A stretch of DNA of 64,000 bases from Marivivens niveibacter. GTDB taxonomy: Bacteria; Pseudomonadota; Alphaproteobacteria; Rhodobacterales; Rhodobacteraceae. Location: assembly GCF_002150005.2 (NCBI RefSeq), contig NZ_MSPP01000003.1, positions 62,001-126,000 of the forward strand. The letters run 5' to 3'. Shown in pieces: positions 44,754-55,157 of this stretch. The notes beneath the pieces were generated by a model. That model was not told where the DNA came from. It did no database searches and worked only from the letters and a program-made list of their open reading frames with translations. A program made the translations under genes and the position numbers. Position 1 is the first letter of the stretch. The number at the start of each line of letters is the position of its first letter.

Positions 44754-45287
44754 ATGATCGAAATTACCCGTGAAACTAAGAACGACTGGTGGGAAGTCGA
44801 GGCGCTATACGATTTGTGTTTTGCGCCTGGACGGACTGCGTTGTCGTCGTATCGGTTACGCGATGGGGTCGATCCTTTGTCCGAGTTATGCTTTGTCGCG
44901 CGGGATGCGGATGGAACTTTGGGTGGTGTTATTCGCAATTGGCCTGTTTGCGTCGGCGGCCGAATGGCGATTTTATTGGGGCCTGTTGCGGTTCACCCAA
45001 CGCGCCAAGGCGAAGGTGTCGGCGCATTATTGATGCGAAAAGCGTTGAACCGTGCGCATGATCTAGGTTGGGCGCGCGTCATGCTGGTCGGGGATTACCC
45101 GTATTACAAACGGTTCGGTTTCTTCAAACTCGAAGGCGTGGATATGCCGCCGCCGACCAACCCAGATCGTATTTTGGGATATAATTTGACCCCAGGTGCG
45201 TGGATCGGGGTTTCTGGTGAAGTTACGCCTGCGAAGGATTGCAAAAATCTAAGTCGTCCCCAATCTATTGGGCATGAGCAATCGTGA
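44754..45287 (+). CDS. GNAT N-acetyltransferase (YhbS-like)
   Basis: 177 residues with the acetyl-CoA motif 'VHPTRQGEGVGALLMRKAL' and 'VMLVGDYPYYKRFGF', typical of the YhbS-like group. The ATG at 44754 follows AAGG; an in-frame ATG at 44712 is possible. It overlaps the next gene by 14 bases. Confidence 0.87.
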   Translation: MIEITRETKNDWWEVEALYDLCFAPGRTALSSYRLRDGVDPLSELCFVARDADGTLGGVIRNWPVCVGGRMAILLGPVAVHPTRQGEGVGALLMRKALNRAHDLGWARVMLVGDYPYYKRFGFFKLEGVDMPPPTNPDRILGYNLTPGAWIGVSGEVTPAKDCKNLSRPQSIGHEQS

Positions 45288-46056
45288 TGATGAGTTAAGG
45301 GTTGTGAACCCCACCGACCCGTTGGATGACCAAGGCCGCGCTGAGATCCAGTTATTGGCCGCGCGCCAGCGCCGTGCGAATGGTGTCCTGATGAAGGCGA
45401 TCAATTTCGTCGGTTCGCAGGTCGAAGATGGACTGAAGTCGATGCCAGCGCCGGTTCGGACACGGTTCGAGGCGGCGGCGAAAAAAGCGCTAAGTTACAG
45501 TTTTTACGCAGCCAAAGCGACCCATGGAAAAGCGCCTTTAACGGACAAGGGTCATACGGCGGTGGCCGCGATAGCAGGCGCTGTTGGTGGTGTTGGCGGG
45601 TTGCCGACAGCCTTGGCTGAATTGCCGATTACCACCACGATCATTTTCAGGGCTGTGCTGGGCGTCGCCGAGGCCTATGGAGAAGATCCAGACGCCGAAG
45701 ATACCCGTGTCGAATGTCTGCGCGTATTCGGTGCGGGCGGCCCCGGTGGCGATGATGATGGGATCGACACTGCGTTGATTGGGGCGCGTTTGGGCCTATC
45801 GGGTGCGGGCATCAATAGCCTGATCGCGCGAATCTCGCCCAGATTCGCCGCAGTGATGTCGCAAAAATTGGCAGGGCAGGCTGTTCCGATTATTGGCGCT
45901 GCCGCTGGAGCGGGAACGAACTATGCCTTTGTTCGCTTTTACGTTGAGATGGCCCACGTCCATTTCGGTCTTCGTCAGTTGTGCCGAATTTATGATGAAA
46001 CACAGGTACTTGAAGAGTTTCACAAAGCGTTAATTATGCGAAAGCTAAGCTCGTAG
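45274..46056 (+). CDS. EcsC family protein
   Basis: 260-residue protein of the EcsC family. Small-residue-rich hydrophobic stretches ('AAIAGAVGGVGGLPTALAEL' and 'GQAVPIIGAAAGAGTNYAF') suggest membrane association. Function of this family is not established outside its ABC-transporter context in Bacillus. I use the ATG at 45274; a TTG two codons earlier is possible. Confidence 0.85.
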   Translation: MSNRDDELRVVNPTDPLDDQGRAEIQLLAARQRRANGVLMKAINFVGSQVEDGLKSMPAPVRTRFEAAAKKALSYSFYAAKATHGKAPLTDKGHTAVAAIAGAVGGVGGLPTALAELPITTTIIFRAVLGVAEAYGEDPDAEDTRVECLRVFGAGGPGGDDDGIDTALIGARLGLSGAGINSLIARISPRFAAVMSQKLAGQAVPIIGAAAGAGTNYAFVRFYVEMAHVHFGLRQLCRIYDETQVLEEFHKALIMRKLSS

Positions 46057-46246
46057 GTTGTGAGGCGGATTTTGGGGCTGTCAAAAAAGCGACAGTAGAA
46101 AGTCCTCTTATATTTGACCCGAAAATCGATCTTGTTATGCTGCAAATGCGAAAGGGTGGTGTCATTTTTAGCACCAAATTTTTTCATAGCAGCTCCGTTA
46201 TTTTCGGGGGAGTGAGTGGCCCGAAGCTAGCCACCCTTTTGCAACT

Positions 46247-48487
46247 TTACTGATTTGCCAACCAATGCGTGATCGCAGAACGGACGGATTGTTCACCGTC
46301 GTTACAGGCTTTGTCGATGACGGCCCGTGCCTCTGATAGGTCAATTTTTCGCAAAATATGCTTCACAGGACCAATGGATGCTGGGCGCATCGATAGATTC
46401 TTGATGCCCATCGCGGCCAGGCAGATTGCCTCAACAGGGCGGCCAGCGTCTTCGCCGCAGAATGACAACGGTTTGCCAGCGCGTTCACAACGTTCCACGA
46501 CCTGCCGCAAGAACGATAGAAAACTGACGTTCAATGTATCATAGCGGCGGCGGACCCGTTCGTTTTCGCGGTCTGCGGCGAAAAAGAACTGTTTTAGGTC
46601 GTTGCCGCCAATCGATAGAAAGTCGACTTCGTCAAAGAAAACATCAGGCGCAAAGGCAAGGCTGGGGGTTTCCAACATTGCGCCAATTTTGATGTCGGAC
46701 GGGGCAGGGTGCCCCAGTTTGATTTCACGATCCAATGCCTTTTGCATTTCAGCTTTGGCATCGCGGAATTCCTGTAGCTGCGCGATGAACGGAAACATGA
46801 CCGTTAATGGTCGGCCATTTGCAGCGCGGATAAGTGCCTGCAACTGCATCCGTAAAATGCCGGGTTTATCCAGACCTACGCGGATAGCACGCCAGCCCAT
46901 CGCGGGGTTGGGTTCGTCCTGCGGGGTCATATAGGGCAGTACCTTGTCCGAACCGATGTCCAACGTGCGGAACACCACGCGTTTGCCATCGGCTGCGTCC
47001 ATGACGCGCTGGTATAGCGCAGACAATTCGGCACGTTTGGGCATTTGGTTCCGAACAAGGAACTGTAGCTCTGTTCGGAACAATCCCACACCTTCAGCAC
47101 CCGAAGACGGCAGCGATGGCAGATCCGCCATGAGCCCCGCGTTCATCTGTAGCGAAATGGTCGTGCCGCATTTCGATGTCGCAGGCAAATCGCGGATTGA
47201 GGCATAGCGTTCTTGGGCGCGGGCCTGCATCGCGATTTTGTCGCGGAATGCATTCTGTACGTTTTCGTCGGGACGCAGGTGCGCGATGCCCTGATCGCCA
47301 TCGACCAAAATCGTATCGCCGTTTAGTGCGTCCGCGGTGATGTTTTTTGCGTGAATGACCAAAGGAATGGCCCAAGCGCGCGCAACGATGGCGGCATGAG
47401 ATCCGACAGAGCCTTCCTCTAGCACGATACCGCGCAGTGTTTTGCCGTATTCTAGCAATTCACCAGGGCCGATGTTTCGGGCGACCAAAACAGGGTTTTC
47501 GGGCATTTCTGCGCCGGTTTCTTTGCCTTGGCCTGTTAGAATGCGTAGCAAACGGTTCGATAGGTCATCCAGATCGTGCAGGCGGTCGCGCAGGTAGGCA
47601 TCACCAGCCGATTGCATTCGGCTACGGGCAAGTGATTGTTCTTTTTCGACTGCGGCTTCGGCAGAGAGGCCGGATTGAACGTCCTCTTCCATGCGGCGCA
47701 TCCAACTACGAGAGTTGGCGAACATGCGGTAGGCCTCTAGCACTTGGACCTGTTCGGCGTTCACAGTTGTTGTGGTTGATAGCATTTCATCAACCGAAAT
47801 ACGCAGCGTGTCTACGGCTTCGCGTAGGCGGGTCAATTCTGTTTCTGGATCGTCCGCGATAGGGTTGGTGACAACCACGCGCGGTTCATGCAGGTAAACC
47901 TGACCTTCTGTTGCGCCCTCTTGGGCGGTTGATCCGCGGAATAGAATGGGTTGTTGGTGGCGGGCACTTAGGGCCGCGCCTTCGCCGACAAAGGCACCTA
48001 GTTCGGTCATTTCTGCCAGAACCATCGCCACGACTTCTAGCGCGTACACCTCGTCGCTGGAAAACTGGCGGGCGGCCTTGGACTGCACAACTAGCACGCC
48101 CAATGCGTTTCCTAGTCTTTGGATGGGCACACCGCAAAACGATGAATAACGTTCCTCGCCCGTTTCGGGCATGTAACGGAACCCTTTTTCGGATGGCGCA
48201 TCAGCGGTGTTGATCACGTGCCGCGTGCGTGCGGCGCGGCCAACCAGACCTTCGCCCAACCGCATACGAGTTTGGTGAACCGCCTCGGCATCCAGACCTT
48301 CGGTTGCGCAGAGTTCCAATGTCTCAGCATCGCGGAACAGATAGATGGAACACACTTCGGTCTGCATCGAAGACGCGATGAGATGCACAATTTTGTCCAG
48401 ACGCGCCTGACCTGCGGCATCTTCGGCCATGGTGTCACGCAAACGGCCTAACAGCTTGCGGCTATCTGTTTCGATGCGTTCTGGCAT
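46247..48487 (-). CDS. ptsP: Phosphoenolpyruvate-protein phosphotransferase PtsP (enzyme I-Ntr)
   Basis: 746 residues: N-terminal GAF domain (about 20-160), a helical linker, the phosphohistidine domain with 'GSVGSHAAIVARAWAIP', and a C-terminal PEP-binding barrel with 'GVGLFRTELQFL' and 'CGEDAGRPVEAI'. First step of the nitrogen-linked PTS relay. ATG at 48487 has AAGGGA upstream. It is downstream of lysC on the same strand but with a 339-base gap and a terminator; the pairing lysC-ptsP is common in Rhodobacteraceae. Confidence 0.95.
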   Translation of the reverse strand: MPERIETDSRKLLGRLRDTMAEDAAGQARLDKIVHLIASSMQTEVCSIYLFRDAETLELCATEGLDAEAVHQTRMRLGEGLVGRAARTRHVINTADAPSEKGFRYMPETGEERYSSFCGVPIQRLGNALGVLVVQSKAARQFSSDEVYALEVVAMVLAEMTELGAFVGEGAALSARHQQPILFRGSTAQEGATEGQVYLHEPRVVVTNPIADDPETELTRLREAVDTLRISVDEMLSTTTTVNAEQVQVLEAYRMFANSRSWMRRMEEDVQSGLSAEAAVEKEQSLARSRMQSAGDAYLRDRLHDLDDLSNRLLRILTGQGKETGAEMPENPVLVARNIGPGELLEYGKTLRGIVLEEGSVGSHAAIVARAWAIPLVIHAKNITADALNGDTILVDGDQGIAHLRPDENVQNAFRDKIAMQARAQERYASIRDLPATSKCGTTISLQMNAGLMADLPSLPSSGAEGVGLFRTELQFLVRNQMPKRAELSALYQRVMDAADGKRVVFRTLDIGSDKVLPYMTPQDEPNPAMGWRAIRVGLDKPGILRMQLQALIRAANGRPLTVMFPFIAQLQEFRDAKAEMQKALDREIKLGHPAPSDIKIGAMLETPSLAFAPDVFFDEVDFLSIGGNDLKQFFFAADRENERVRRRYDTLNVSFLSFLRQVVERCERAGKPLSFCGEDAGRPVEAICLAAMGIKNLSMRPASIGPVKHILRKIDLSEARAVIDKACNDGEQSVRSAITHWLANQ

Positions 48488-48777
48488 ACGTCTGTCCCTT
48501 TTGGTCAGCCTATCTATAGGCGATGCGACTTGCAAATGGGAGTGGGCAAAACCGTCACAGGCAAATCATTGACACTACGATGTTTTTTGCAGGTGCAGCA
48601 TTTTGGAAAAACCGCCCATCGTCCAACCCAAGTTGGTTATGAACGGTCCAAAATTTCATCACTCTTTGAATGTTGGCGTGATCTGGCGATACCTAAGCAG
48701 CAGTCGCTAACACATTTGTGAAGGCACAGAATTATTGGACCCCATAATGATTCTGACAGCCTAGATGCAAAAACGAC
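48488..48777. other. Intergenic stretch between ptsP and the lysC terminator
   Basis: No convincing gene or RNA. Short plus-strand frame at 48530-48721 has no family likeness. It should contain the ptsP promoter. Confidence 0.4.
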
Positions 48778-48805
48778 AAAAGCCGCCCCCAATGGGACGG
48801 CTTTT
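48778..48805 (-). terminator. Terminator after lysC
   Basis: AAAAGCCG (48778-48785) pairs with CGGCTTTT (48798-48805), with an inner CCC/GGG pairing; on the minus strand it ends in CTTTTG. It starts 21 bases after the lysC stop. Confidence 0.7.
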
Positions 48806-48826
48806 GAAACAAGTCTGTTGTCTAAC

Positions 48827-50083
48827 TTAGGCTTTATCCAGATCGAATGCGTCGTGCAGTGCCTGAACAGCAAGTTCCATGTACTTACGGTCGATCAGAA
48901 CCGAGATTTTGATTTCAGATGTCGCGATAACTTTGATGTTGATGCCTTCGTTCGACAGAACTTCGAACATCTTTGCAGCAACACCTGCGTGGCTGCGCAT
49001 GCCGATGCCAACGACCGAAACTTTGGCAACTTCGGTGTCTGCTTCCAGACGGTCAAAGTTGATCAGGCCTTTTTCTTTGGCTTCGTTCAGGGCCTGTTCA
49101 GCGCGCATTTTCTGATCGATCGGGCACGAGAAGGTCATGTCGGTCACGCCGCCAGCGTGGCCCTGATAGTTCGTTTCAGAAATGTTCTGAACGATCATGT
49201 CGACGTTTACGCCTGCTTCGGACAGCGGGCCAAAGATCGACGCGGCAATGCCTGGTTTGTCATCAATGGTGACAAGCGTCATCTTTGCTTCTTCGCGGGA
49301 ATAGGCGACGCCAGAAACTACGTTGGATTCCATGATTTGCTCCTCTGCGCAGACCAGCGTGCCTGCGTCATCTGACGGTTCTTCGAAGGAACTAAGCACG
49401 CGCAGTTTCACGTTATAGCGCATTGCCAGTTCAACCGAACGGGTTTGCAGTACTTTGGCACCCAGTGACGCCAATTCCAGCATTTCTTCAAAAGCGATCT
49501 TGTCCAGCTTGCGAGCCTTGGACGTGATGCGTGGGTCGGTCGTGTAAACGCCGTCCACGTCGGTGTAGATGTCGCAACGCTCTGCTTCGAACGCAGCTGC
49601 AAACGCCACAGCAGTGGTGTCCGATCCGCCGCGGCCCAGCGTGGTGATCCGGCCTTCGGGGGAAATACCTTGGAAACCAGCGACGACAGCAACTTTCATG
49701 CCTTCGCCGAATTTCTGGTTGATGTTATCCGATGGGATTTCTTCGATCCGTGCGGCGCCGTGTGCGCTGGTGGTTTTCACCGGCACTTGCCAGCCTTGCC
49801 AGCTGCGCGCAGGAATTCCCATTTCCTGTAGGCGTAGCGCCATCAGGCCTGCAGTGACGTTTTCACCCGACGATACGATCGCATCGTATTCACGTGCGTC
49901 ATACAGCGGAGAGGTTTCGTTAACCCAACCCACCAGTTCGTTGGTCTTTCCCGACATGGCCGAGACGATGACGATCACGTCATAGCCTTTACCCACCTCA
50001 AGAGCGACGCGTTTCGCGGCGCGGGCAATTCGATCTAGATTGGCGACCGAAGTGCCGCCGAATTTCATGACAAGCGTCGGCAT
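48827..50083 (-). CDS. lysC: Aspartate kinase
   Basis: 418 residues. First step from aspartate to lysine, threonine and methionine. Kinase domain starts 'MPTLVMKFGGTSVANLDRIA', with 'TTLGRGGSDTTAVAFAA'; two C-terminal ACT domains ('AGVNVDMIVQNISE', 'GINIKVIATSEIKISVLID') provide feedback control. ATG at 50083 has AGGGACAG upstream; the extension to 50098 is not needed. Confidence 0.97.
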   Translation of the reverse strand: MPTLVMKFGGTSVANLDRIARAAKRVALEVGKGYDVIVIVSAMSGKTNELVGWVNETSPLYDAREYDAIVSSGENVTAGLMALRLQEMGIPARSWQGWQVPVKTTSAHGAARIEEIPSDNINQKFGEGMKVAVVAGFQGISPEGRITTLGRGGSDTTAVAFAAAFEAERCDIYTDVDGVYTTDPRITSKARKLDKIAFEEMLELASLGAKVLQTRSVELAMRYNVKLRVLSSFEEPSDDAGTLVCAEEQIMESNVVSGVAYSREEAKMTLVTIDDKPGIAASIFGPLSEAGVNVDMIVQNISETNYQGHAGGVTDMTFSCPIDQKMRAEQALNEAKEKGLINFDRLEADTEVAKVSVVGIGMRSHAGVAAKMFEVLSNEGINIKVIATSEIKISVLIDRKYMELAVQALHDAFDLDKA

Positions 50084-50174
50084 AGCTGTCCCTTGCAAAA
50101 TATCGCGCTTCCCTTAGCCGCTGTGGCGCTAAAGGGCAATTGAACAATGCAGCTATGGCAACATTTTTGTGACA

Positions 50175-50202
50175 CGAAATCCCCTGTTTTGTGGGGATTT
50201 CG
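50175..50202. other. Perfect 10-base hairpin before lysC
   Basis: CGAAATCCCC (50175-50184) and GGGGATTTCG (50193-50202) with an 8-base loop, in the 143-base gap between the small secreted protein gene and lysC. Without a clear T run on either side, so it could be a weak terminator for the upstream gene or a structure in the lysC leader. Confidence 0.45.
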
Positions 50203-50226
50203 TAATTTAGCTAACGACGCCTGTTA

Positions 50227-50451
50227 TTAAAAGTCGCCCAATCCGCCGCCCGTGCCGCCGGTGGACGATTGAGATGCTACGGCGATCAGGGCCAAAAATA
50301 CCAACGGAATGATGATCGAAGAGCTGGAGCTGGCAGGCGCAGCAGCGACGACTGTTTCTTCTTCCATGATTGGCACAACAGGTGCCATTCCCCCAGCGAA
50401 TGCCGCCGACCCTGCAACTGCAAATGTGGCTGCGAGCATTAATTTTTTCAC
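50227..50451 (-). CDS. Small exported protein with C-terminal membrane helix
   Basis: 74 residues from a GTG start at 50451, which has AAAGGAG at ideal distance; the longer frame to 50595 lacks a site. Signal peptide 'MKKLMLAATFAVAGSAAFA' (first codon GTG), an acidic stretch 'PIMEEETVVAAAP', a run of five serines, a hydrophobic helix 'IIIPLVFLALIAVA', and a Gly-rich tail. Similar small genes occur in many Rhodobacteraceae, where automatic annotation sometimes calls them ferrochelatase, which the sequence does not support. Function unknown. Confidence 0.7.
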   Translation of the reverse strand: MKKLMLAATFAVAGSAAFAGGMAPVVPIMEEETVVAAAPASSSSSIIIPLVFLALIAVASQSSTGGTGGGLGDF

Positions 50452-50625
50452 GATAAACTCCTTTTTACTAATTTTCGAAGTCGCAGAAACTTCGGGTTTA
50501 AGTAACGTCACGCTAGCGTGAGTGAGTCCAGAAATTTTACCGTTTGGTCTGGGATTCCATGCCCTAACCCGTGCAAAATTGCCGTTTTTGCCCATTGCCC
50601 GCGCAAATCAGGGGGGGGCGTCGGG

Positions 50626-51039
50626 TCAATTTGATTGTTTGCGGGGTAAAAACGGCAGGGGGGCCACGGGGATACCGTCTTCGATCAGTTTTATCGCGTC
50701 GGCTGGTTTGGTTTCGCCCCAGATGTTCCGTTCAGGCGCATCGCCGTCGTGGATCTTGCGGGCCTCGGTTGCGAAATCTTGGCCCACATAGTCGGCGTTC
50801 TGTTCGACGTCTTTGCGCAATTTGTCGATGGCATCTTCGGTCGGGGTGCTTGGCGTCGATAGCGGCCGCTTTGATTCTTTTGCGACCGCTGGTGCCATGA
50901 GGGATTTGGTCACCTCGGTCGATCCGCAATGGGTGCAGGCCACCATCCCCGTCTGAAACAGCCGGTCAAATGCGTCAGCCGATTTGAACCAGCTATCAAA
51001 GCTGTGACCATCGGCACATTTTAGCGAATAGCGGATCAT
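50626..51039 (-). CDS. DUF1178 family protein
   Basis: 137 residues. N-terminal zinc-ribbon-like region 'MIRYSLKCADGHSFDSWFKS' with a second cysteine pair in 'VACTHCGSTEV', then 'GEDFATEAR'-type motif (here 'VGQDFATEARKIH'). Widespread in alphaproteobacteria; function unknown. Often near the nitrilase gene cluster in relatives; here it stands between the small exported protein and the chemoreceptor. Confidence 0.9.
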   Translation of the reverse strand: MIRYSLKCADGHSFDSWFKSADAFDRLFQTGMVACTHCGSTEVTKSLMAPAVAKESKRPLSTPSTPTEDAIDKLRKDVEQNADYVGQDFATEARKIHDGDAPERNIWGETKPADAIKLIEDGIPVAPLPFLPRKQSN

Positions 51040-51107
51040 TCCGAACCTTTGGTTTCAACAAAGCCCGCCCAAAATAGCGATTTCAGCGGGGGATTCAATC
51101 TGGGTAA

Positions 51108-51140
51108 ACAAAAGGGCGGCAGGCAATCGTGCCGCCGCCC
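51108..51140 (-). terminator. Terminator after the chemoreceptor gene
   Basis: GGGCGGC (51114-51120) pairs with GCCGCCC (51134-51140) with an inner GGCA/TGCC pairing; on the minus strand it is followed by TTTTGTTT. It starts 27 bases after the stop codon. Confidence 0.75.
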
Positions 51141-51166
51141 TGATGCGTTGCTACGTAGGCTAATGG

Positions 51167-53395
51167 TTAGAAAGTTCCATAGCCGCGTTCGTCTTCGTCC
51201 ACGATCACCGGACCGTTATAGGTTGGTGCGGTCGCTTTGTTCGCGGCGGGTGCGTCAATTGCCTTGCGATACGTTTCATCGCTCTGGGCTGACGTTTCAG
51301 CGGCCAAGGTCAAAGGCGTGATGTCGATCGTATCGGACATGACCGTATCGCTAAGTTTGAATTTGGCGATCTCTTCGCGCAAGGCCGCGTTGGTCATCGC
51401 CAGTTCGGTTGCGGTTGATGCAAAGGTATCAGCCTGTTTGCTGGTGAACCGCGTGATGCGGGCAATATCAACAATCGCTTCGTTTACCTGTTCCACGCCG
51501 CGCGCCTGTTCGGTGCTGGAAGCAGAAATGTCGCTGACCAAAGCCGACACTTTGTCGATGTTTTGGGCGATTTCATCAAAGGCCGCGCGGGTCTGTTCCG
51601 AAATTTCGACGCCTTGCTGTACGCTGGCGCGGCTTTTTTCGATCAGGCTGCTGGATTCGCTTGCCGCTTTGGATGACCGCGCTGCCAGATTGCGCACCTC
51701 TTGGGCGACCACGGCGAAACCGCGACCATGTTGCCCTGCGCGTGCAGCTTCGACTGCGGCGTTCAGGGCCAAAAGGTTGGTTTGGAACGCGATTTCATCG
51801 ATCACTTTGATGATTTTAGCGATATCTTGGCTCGATTTGTTGATGTGGGTCATCGCATCAACCATATCGGTGATCTTTTCACTGCCACGGGTCACAACGG
51901 TCGAAGTCGCTGTTACCACGCCTTCGGCGCTTTGCGCGGCTTCAGCGTTGTTGCGGACCTGCGCCGAGGTTTGCTCCAACGAGGCCGACAATTCTTCGAC
52001 CGCAGAGGATTGGGTTTCTGCGTTATTCGCCAGCGATTGGGCAGCCTGTTCCAATTCTGACGAAGCCGATCCCAGTCGTTCGGTGCGTGCACGAACCTGA
52101 GCCAAGGAATTGTCGATGAACATGATCAGGCGATCAAATGCCCCAGCGGTTTGGCCCATTTCGTCGTCGCGTTCGATGACAAGCATCCGTTTTGTCAGGT
52201 CACGTTCGTCGGCCATTTTGTCCATGCGGCGGGACACCCAAGTGATCGGGCGCACAATCGCACGGCCAACAAAGAAACTGATCGCCGAGGTGACAAGAAT
52301 GATACCAATCACAACGAACAAAATGGTCCAGCGCAGCGAAATAGCATCCGCCATAAGGGCGCTGTAGTTGACTGTTGTGCTGAACAAATGCGGGCGACCG
52401 CTTAGGTCGATGGTTCCGAATGTCGAAATCAGTTTTTGACCGTTCGCGCTGGTAAAGACGGTTGTGCCTTCTTCACCGTTGATGGCAGCGGCAATATTTG
52501 TATCTGTACGTTCCTGAACAAATTCAGAGCCGTCCACATTTGTTAAATCGCCCGCGGATGCGATGGTGCGGCCTGTGGTGCGCATCAGTAGCGTTTGTGA
52601 TGGCACGCCAAGGCCTGTTTCTTGCGACATGGCTGTTTCTAGCGGTGTCGTTGTCATCGCAAGGACCAGAACACCGGCCATTTCACCATAACGGTCCAAA
52701 ACAGGGGACCCCATGAATGCGTTCAGTGCGTTCTGCCCTGGATTATAAGGGCGGAATTCGGACATAAACACAGGATATGTCTGTGCGCTGGGGTCAGAGG
52801 AAGCAAGATAAGATTCGGTTGCTTTCAGGGTTTCGTCGAACGTCAGGTTCAGCTGGGTATTGGCAATATGCATTGCGTCTACAGAGTTTCCGAAATCACC
52901 CCGTTTTGCGTAACTGTAAACGACTGTCCCGTCCTTATCGATCAGCAGAATGTCGTCTAGCGCCATTTCATTGACGGTATCCGTAAACCACCCGTGCCAA
53001 TGGGCATGAACCCGCGAATAGGCGCCAGCGCCTTCGGCTTCGAATAGTTCGTGGCGGCGATCGATTGGCAGACCGTTGCCTGCCACGAATGCGTTGCGGA
53101 TGTTCCCCATCGCAGGTTCACCGTCAACGATCTGAGTCGTCAGCATATAAAACGTGGAAAGCGCAGAGTGCAGGCTGCGGTCTTGGGCCAGAATACTCGT
53201 CAGTGATTTGTAATGGTTGATTTCGGTTTCGATAGCACTCGAAACAACGTTTTGGCTCGCGGATAGCTGTTCATGCGCCGCGTTTTCGATCGTGTTCGAC
53301 ATTCGATTTGATGCCAACACGCCAACCAATACGGCCGCAGTTGTTGTTAGGGCTACAAAAACAAGCTGTAGCTTGATCAATAATGAAAGTTTCAT
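51167..53395 (-). CDS. Methyl-accepting chemotaxis protein
   Basis: 742-residue chemoreceptor. N-terminal helix (about 8-30), a large periplasmic sensor region of about 320 residues (Cache-like), a second helix near 355-375, a HAMP domain with '[14 protein letters not shown]', and the cytoplasmic signalling domain with hairpin tip '[20 protein letters not shown]'. The last residues are 'GYGTF', which faintly resembles the CheR/CheB tether. The ATG at 53395 starts the anchor helix; a GTG at 53428 is the alternative. No che operon is adjacent. Ligand unknown. Confidence 0.93.
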   Translation of the reverse strand: MKLSLLIKLQLVFVALTTTAAVLVGVLASNRMSNTIENAAHEQLSASQNVVSSAIETEINHYKSLTSILAQDRSLHSALSTFYMLTTQIVDGEPAMGNIRNAFVAGNGLPIDRRHELFEAEGAGAYSRVHAHWHGWFTDTVNEMALDDILLIDKDGTVVYSYAKRGDFGNSVDAMHIANTQLNLTFDETLKATESYLASSDPSAQTYPVFMSEFRPYNPGQNALNAFMGSPVLDRYGEMAGVLVLAMTTTPLETAMSQETGLGVPSQTLLMRTTGRTIASAGDLTNVDGSEFVQERTDTNIAAAINGEEGTTVFTSANGQKLISTFGTIDLSGRPHLFSTTVNYSALMADAISLRWTILFVVIGIILVTSAISFFVGRAIVRPITWVSRRMDKMADERDLTKRMLVIERDDEMGQTAGAFDRLIMFIDNSLAQVRARTERLGSASSELEQAAQSLANNAETQSSAVEELSASLEQTSAQVRNNAEAAQSAEGVVTATSTVVTRGSEKITDMVDAMTHINKSSQDIAKIIKVIDEIAFQTNLLALNAAVEAARAGQHGRGFAVVAQEVRNLAARSSKAASESSSLIEKSRASVQQGVEISEQTRAAFDEIAQNIDKVSALVSDISASSTEQARGVEQVNEAIVDIARITRFTSKQADTFASTATELAMTNAALREEIAKFKLSDTVMSDTIDITPLTLAAETSAQSDETYRKAIDAPAANKATAPTYNGPVIVDEDERGYGTF

Positions 53396-53553
53396 TTGGG
53401 CATTCCGACGTTTTCCCGACCTCTGCACTGGGCCTCGCAGGGGTGAACGACCGGTTTGCGTAAATTTTTAGAAACATATCCACATGGGACAGATAAAACC
53501 GTATAGATACGTATCGCTTTGCCGCGGCTAATTTTATCTGTGTGGGGGAGTAG

Positions 53554-53628
<75 letters not shown>

Positions 53629-53734
53629 GCCGATGATGTGTCCGCCGAAGCGGTGAGCGGGGATTTAGTCGCAAAAATTTCTATGCGCAACCCCTATCTG
53701 GACGGTTTTTTTATCTAAGGGTACAACACCCCCC

Positions 53735-53887
53735 ATGAAGAACAGTTCTGGCGATAAAAAAACCACTAAAAATAAGACAAGTCGCGAAGACCGGTTAAAG
53801 GCCGCGCTAAAGTCTAATATGGCAAAACGTAAGGCTCAGGCGCGTGCGCGTGCAGAGCAAACAAATAAAACCGAGGATAGCGAGTAG
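53735..53887 (+). CDS. Small basic protein upstream of murA
   Basis: 50 residues, rich in Lys, Arg and Ala: '[20 protein letters not shown]' followed by 'AQARARAEQ'. Ends 1 base before the murA ATG, so the two are coupled. A short gene of this composition is regularly found before murA in Rhodobacteraceae, which supports it as real. Likely a highly charged helix that could bind nucleic acid; function unknown. There is no strong ribosome site (only CCCCCC before ATG). Confidence 0.68.
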   Translation: MKNSSGDKKTTKNKTSREDRLKAALKSNMAKRKAQARARAEQTNKTEDSE

Positions 53888-53888
53888 T

Positions 53889-55154
53889 ATGGATTCGATT
53901 CTGGTAAAAGGCGGTAAGGCTCTGAACGGGCAAATCGCGATTGCGGGTGCAAAGAACGCGGCGCTGACATTGATGCCCGCCACATTGCTAAGCGAAGAGC
54001 CGCTGACCCTGACCAACATGCCGCGCCTGTCGGATATCCGTACAATGACGTTGCTGCTGCAATCGCTGGGCGCTGAAGTGTCTTCGCTGGCGGATAACAA
54101 AGTGGTCGCAATGTCCTGCCACGGTTTGTCGTCGACCCACGCCGATTATGACATCGTTCGCAAAATGCGTGCGTCCAACCTTGTTCTGGGTCCACTGCTG
54201 GCGCGCGAAGGTCATGCAACCGTTTCCCTACCTGGTGGCTGTGCGATTGGTGCGCGTCCAATGGACATTCACATCACCGCGCTAGAGGCGATGGGCGCGC
54301 AGATCGAACTAAAGGACGGCTATCTGCATGCAACGACCCAAGGCGGCCTAAAGGGCGGTTTGGTCAAGCTGCGCTTTGCGTCCGTTGGCGCGACCGAAAA
54401 CGTTCTGATGGCCGCAACATTGGCCAAAGGCACGACCGTTATCGAAAACGCTGCACGTGAGCCTGAAATTGTGGATCTGGCCGACTGTCTGCGCGCAATG
54501 GGCGCACAGATCGAAGGCGACGGCACCTCCCGCATCGAAATTCAGGGCGTTGATCGCCTGCATGGCGCGACCCACCCTGTTGTGACCGACCGTATCGAAT
54601 TGGGCACCTACATGCTGGCCCCTGTCATCGCAGGCGGCGAAGTTGAATGTCTGGGCGGTAAACTGTCGCTGGTCGAATCGTTCGTTGAAAAACTGCACGA
54701 GGCTGGCGTTACCGTCGAAGAAACCGACAAGGGGTTGAAAGTCCGCTGTGATGGTGGCCGTCCGAACGCGGTAGATGTCACGACCGAACCATTCCCCGGT
54801 TTCCCGACCGACCTGCAGGCGCAGATGATGGCGATGCTGTGCTTTGCCAACGGCACATCGGTGTTGGAAGAAAAGATTTTCGAAAACCGTTTCATGCACG
54901 CCCCCGAACTGACCCGCATGGGCGCAAACATCGAAGTCCACGGCGGCCACGCGACTGTCCATGGCGTGGAAAAGATGAAAGGTGCCCAAGTCATGGCGAC
55001 TGACCTGCGTGCTTCGGTGTCGCTGATTCTGGCGGGCCTAGCTGCCGAAGGTGAAACCCAAGTGAACCGCGTCTATCACCTAGATCGTGGTTACGAACAC
55101 GTCGAAGACAAACTGGGCGCGGTTGGCGCGACCATCGAACGGATCAAGGAATAA
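53889..55154 (+). CDS. murA: UDP-N-acetylglucosamine 1-carboxyvinyltransferase MurA
   Basis: 421 residues. First committed step of peptidoglycan precursor synthesis, using PEP. Starts '[16 protein letters not shown]'; '[15 protein letters not shown]' and the active-site cysteine in '[15 protein letters not shown]' near residue 117 (the fosfomycin target) are present. Start at 53889 gives the standard N-terminus; the frame extends upstream over the small gene. Confidence 0.97.
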   Translation: MDSILVKGGKALNGQIAIAGAKNAALTLMPATLLSEEPLTLTNMPRLSDIRTMTLLLQSLGAEVSSLADNKVVAMSCHGLSSTHADYDIVRKMRASNLVLGPLLAREGHATVSLPGGCAIGARPMDIHITALEAMGAQIELKDGYLHATTQGGLKGGLVKLRFASVGATENVLMAATLAKGTTVIENAAREPEIVDLADCLRAMGAQIEGDGTSRIEIQGVDRLHGATHPVVTDRIELGTYMLAPVIAGGEVECLGGKLSLVESFVEKLHEAGVTVEETDKGLKVRCDGGRPNAVDVTTEPFPGFPTDLQAQMMAMLCFANGTSVLEEKIFENRFMHAPELTRMGANIEVHGGHATVHGVEKMKGAQVMATDLRASVSLILAGLAAEGETQVNRVYHLDRGYEHVEDKLGAVGATIERIKE

Positions 55155-55157
55155 CCC

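Noticed and set aside
46020-46187. 55-codon minus-strand frame with GGAG before its ATG, downstream of ptsP
   Set aside because: Half of it is antisense to the end of the EcsC gene and it shows no recognisable feature; a real small protein is possible but not supported.
46057-46246. Distant inverted repeat AAAGGGTGG ... CCACCCTTT
   Set aside because: The arms are some 70 bases apart, giving no compact hairpin; no T run for termination.
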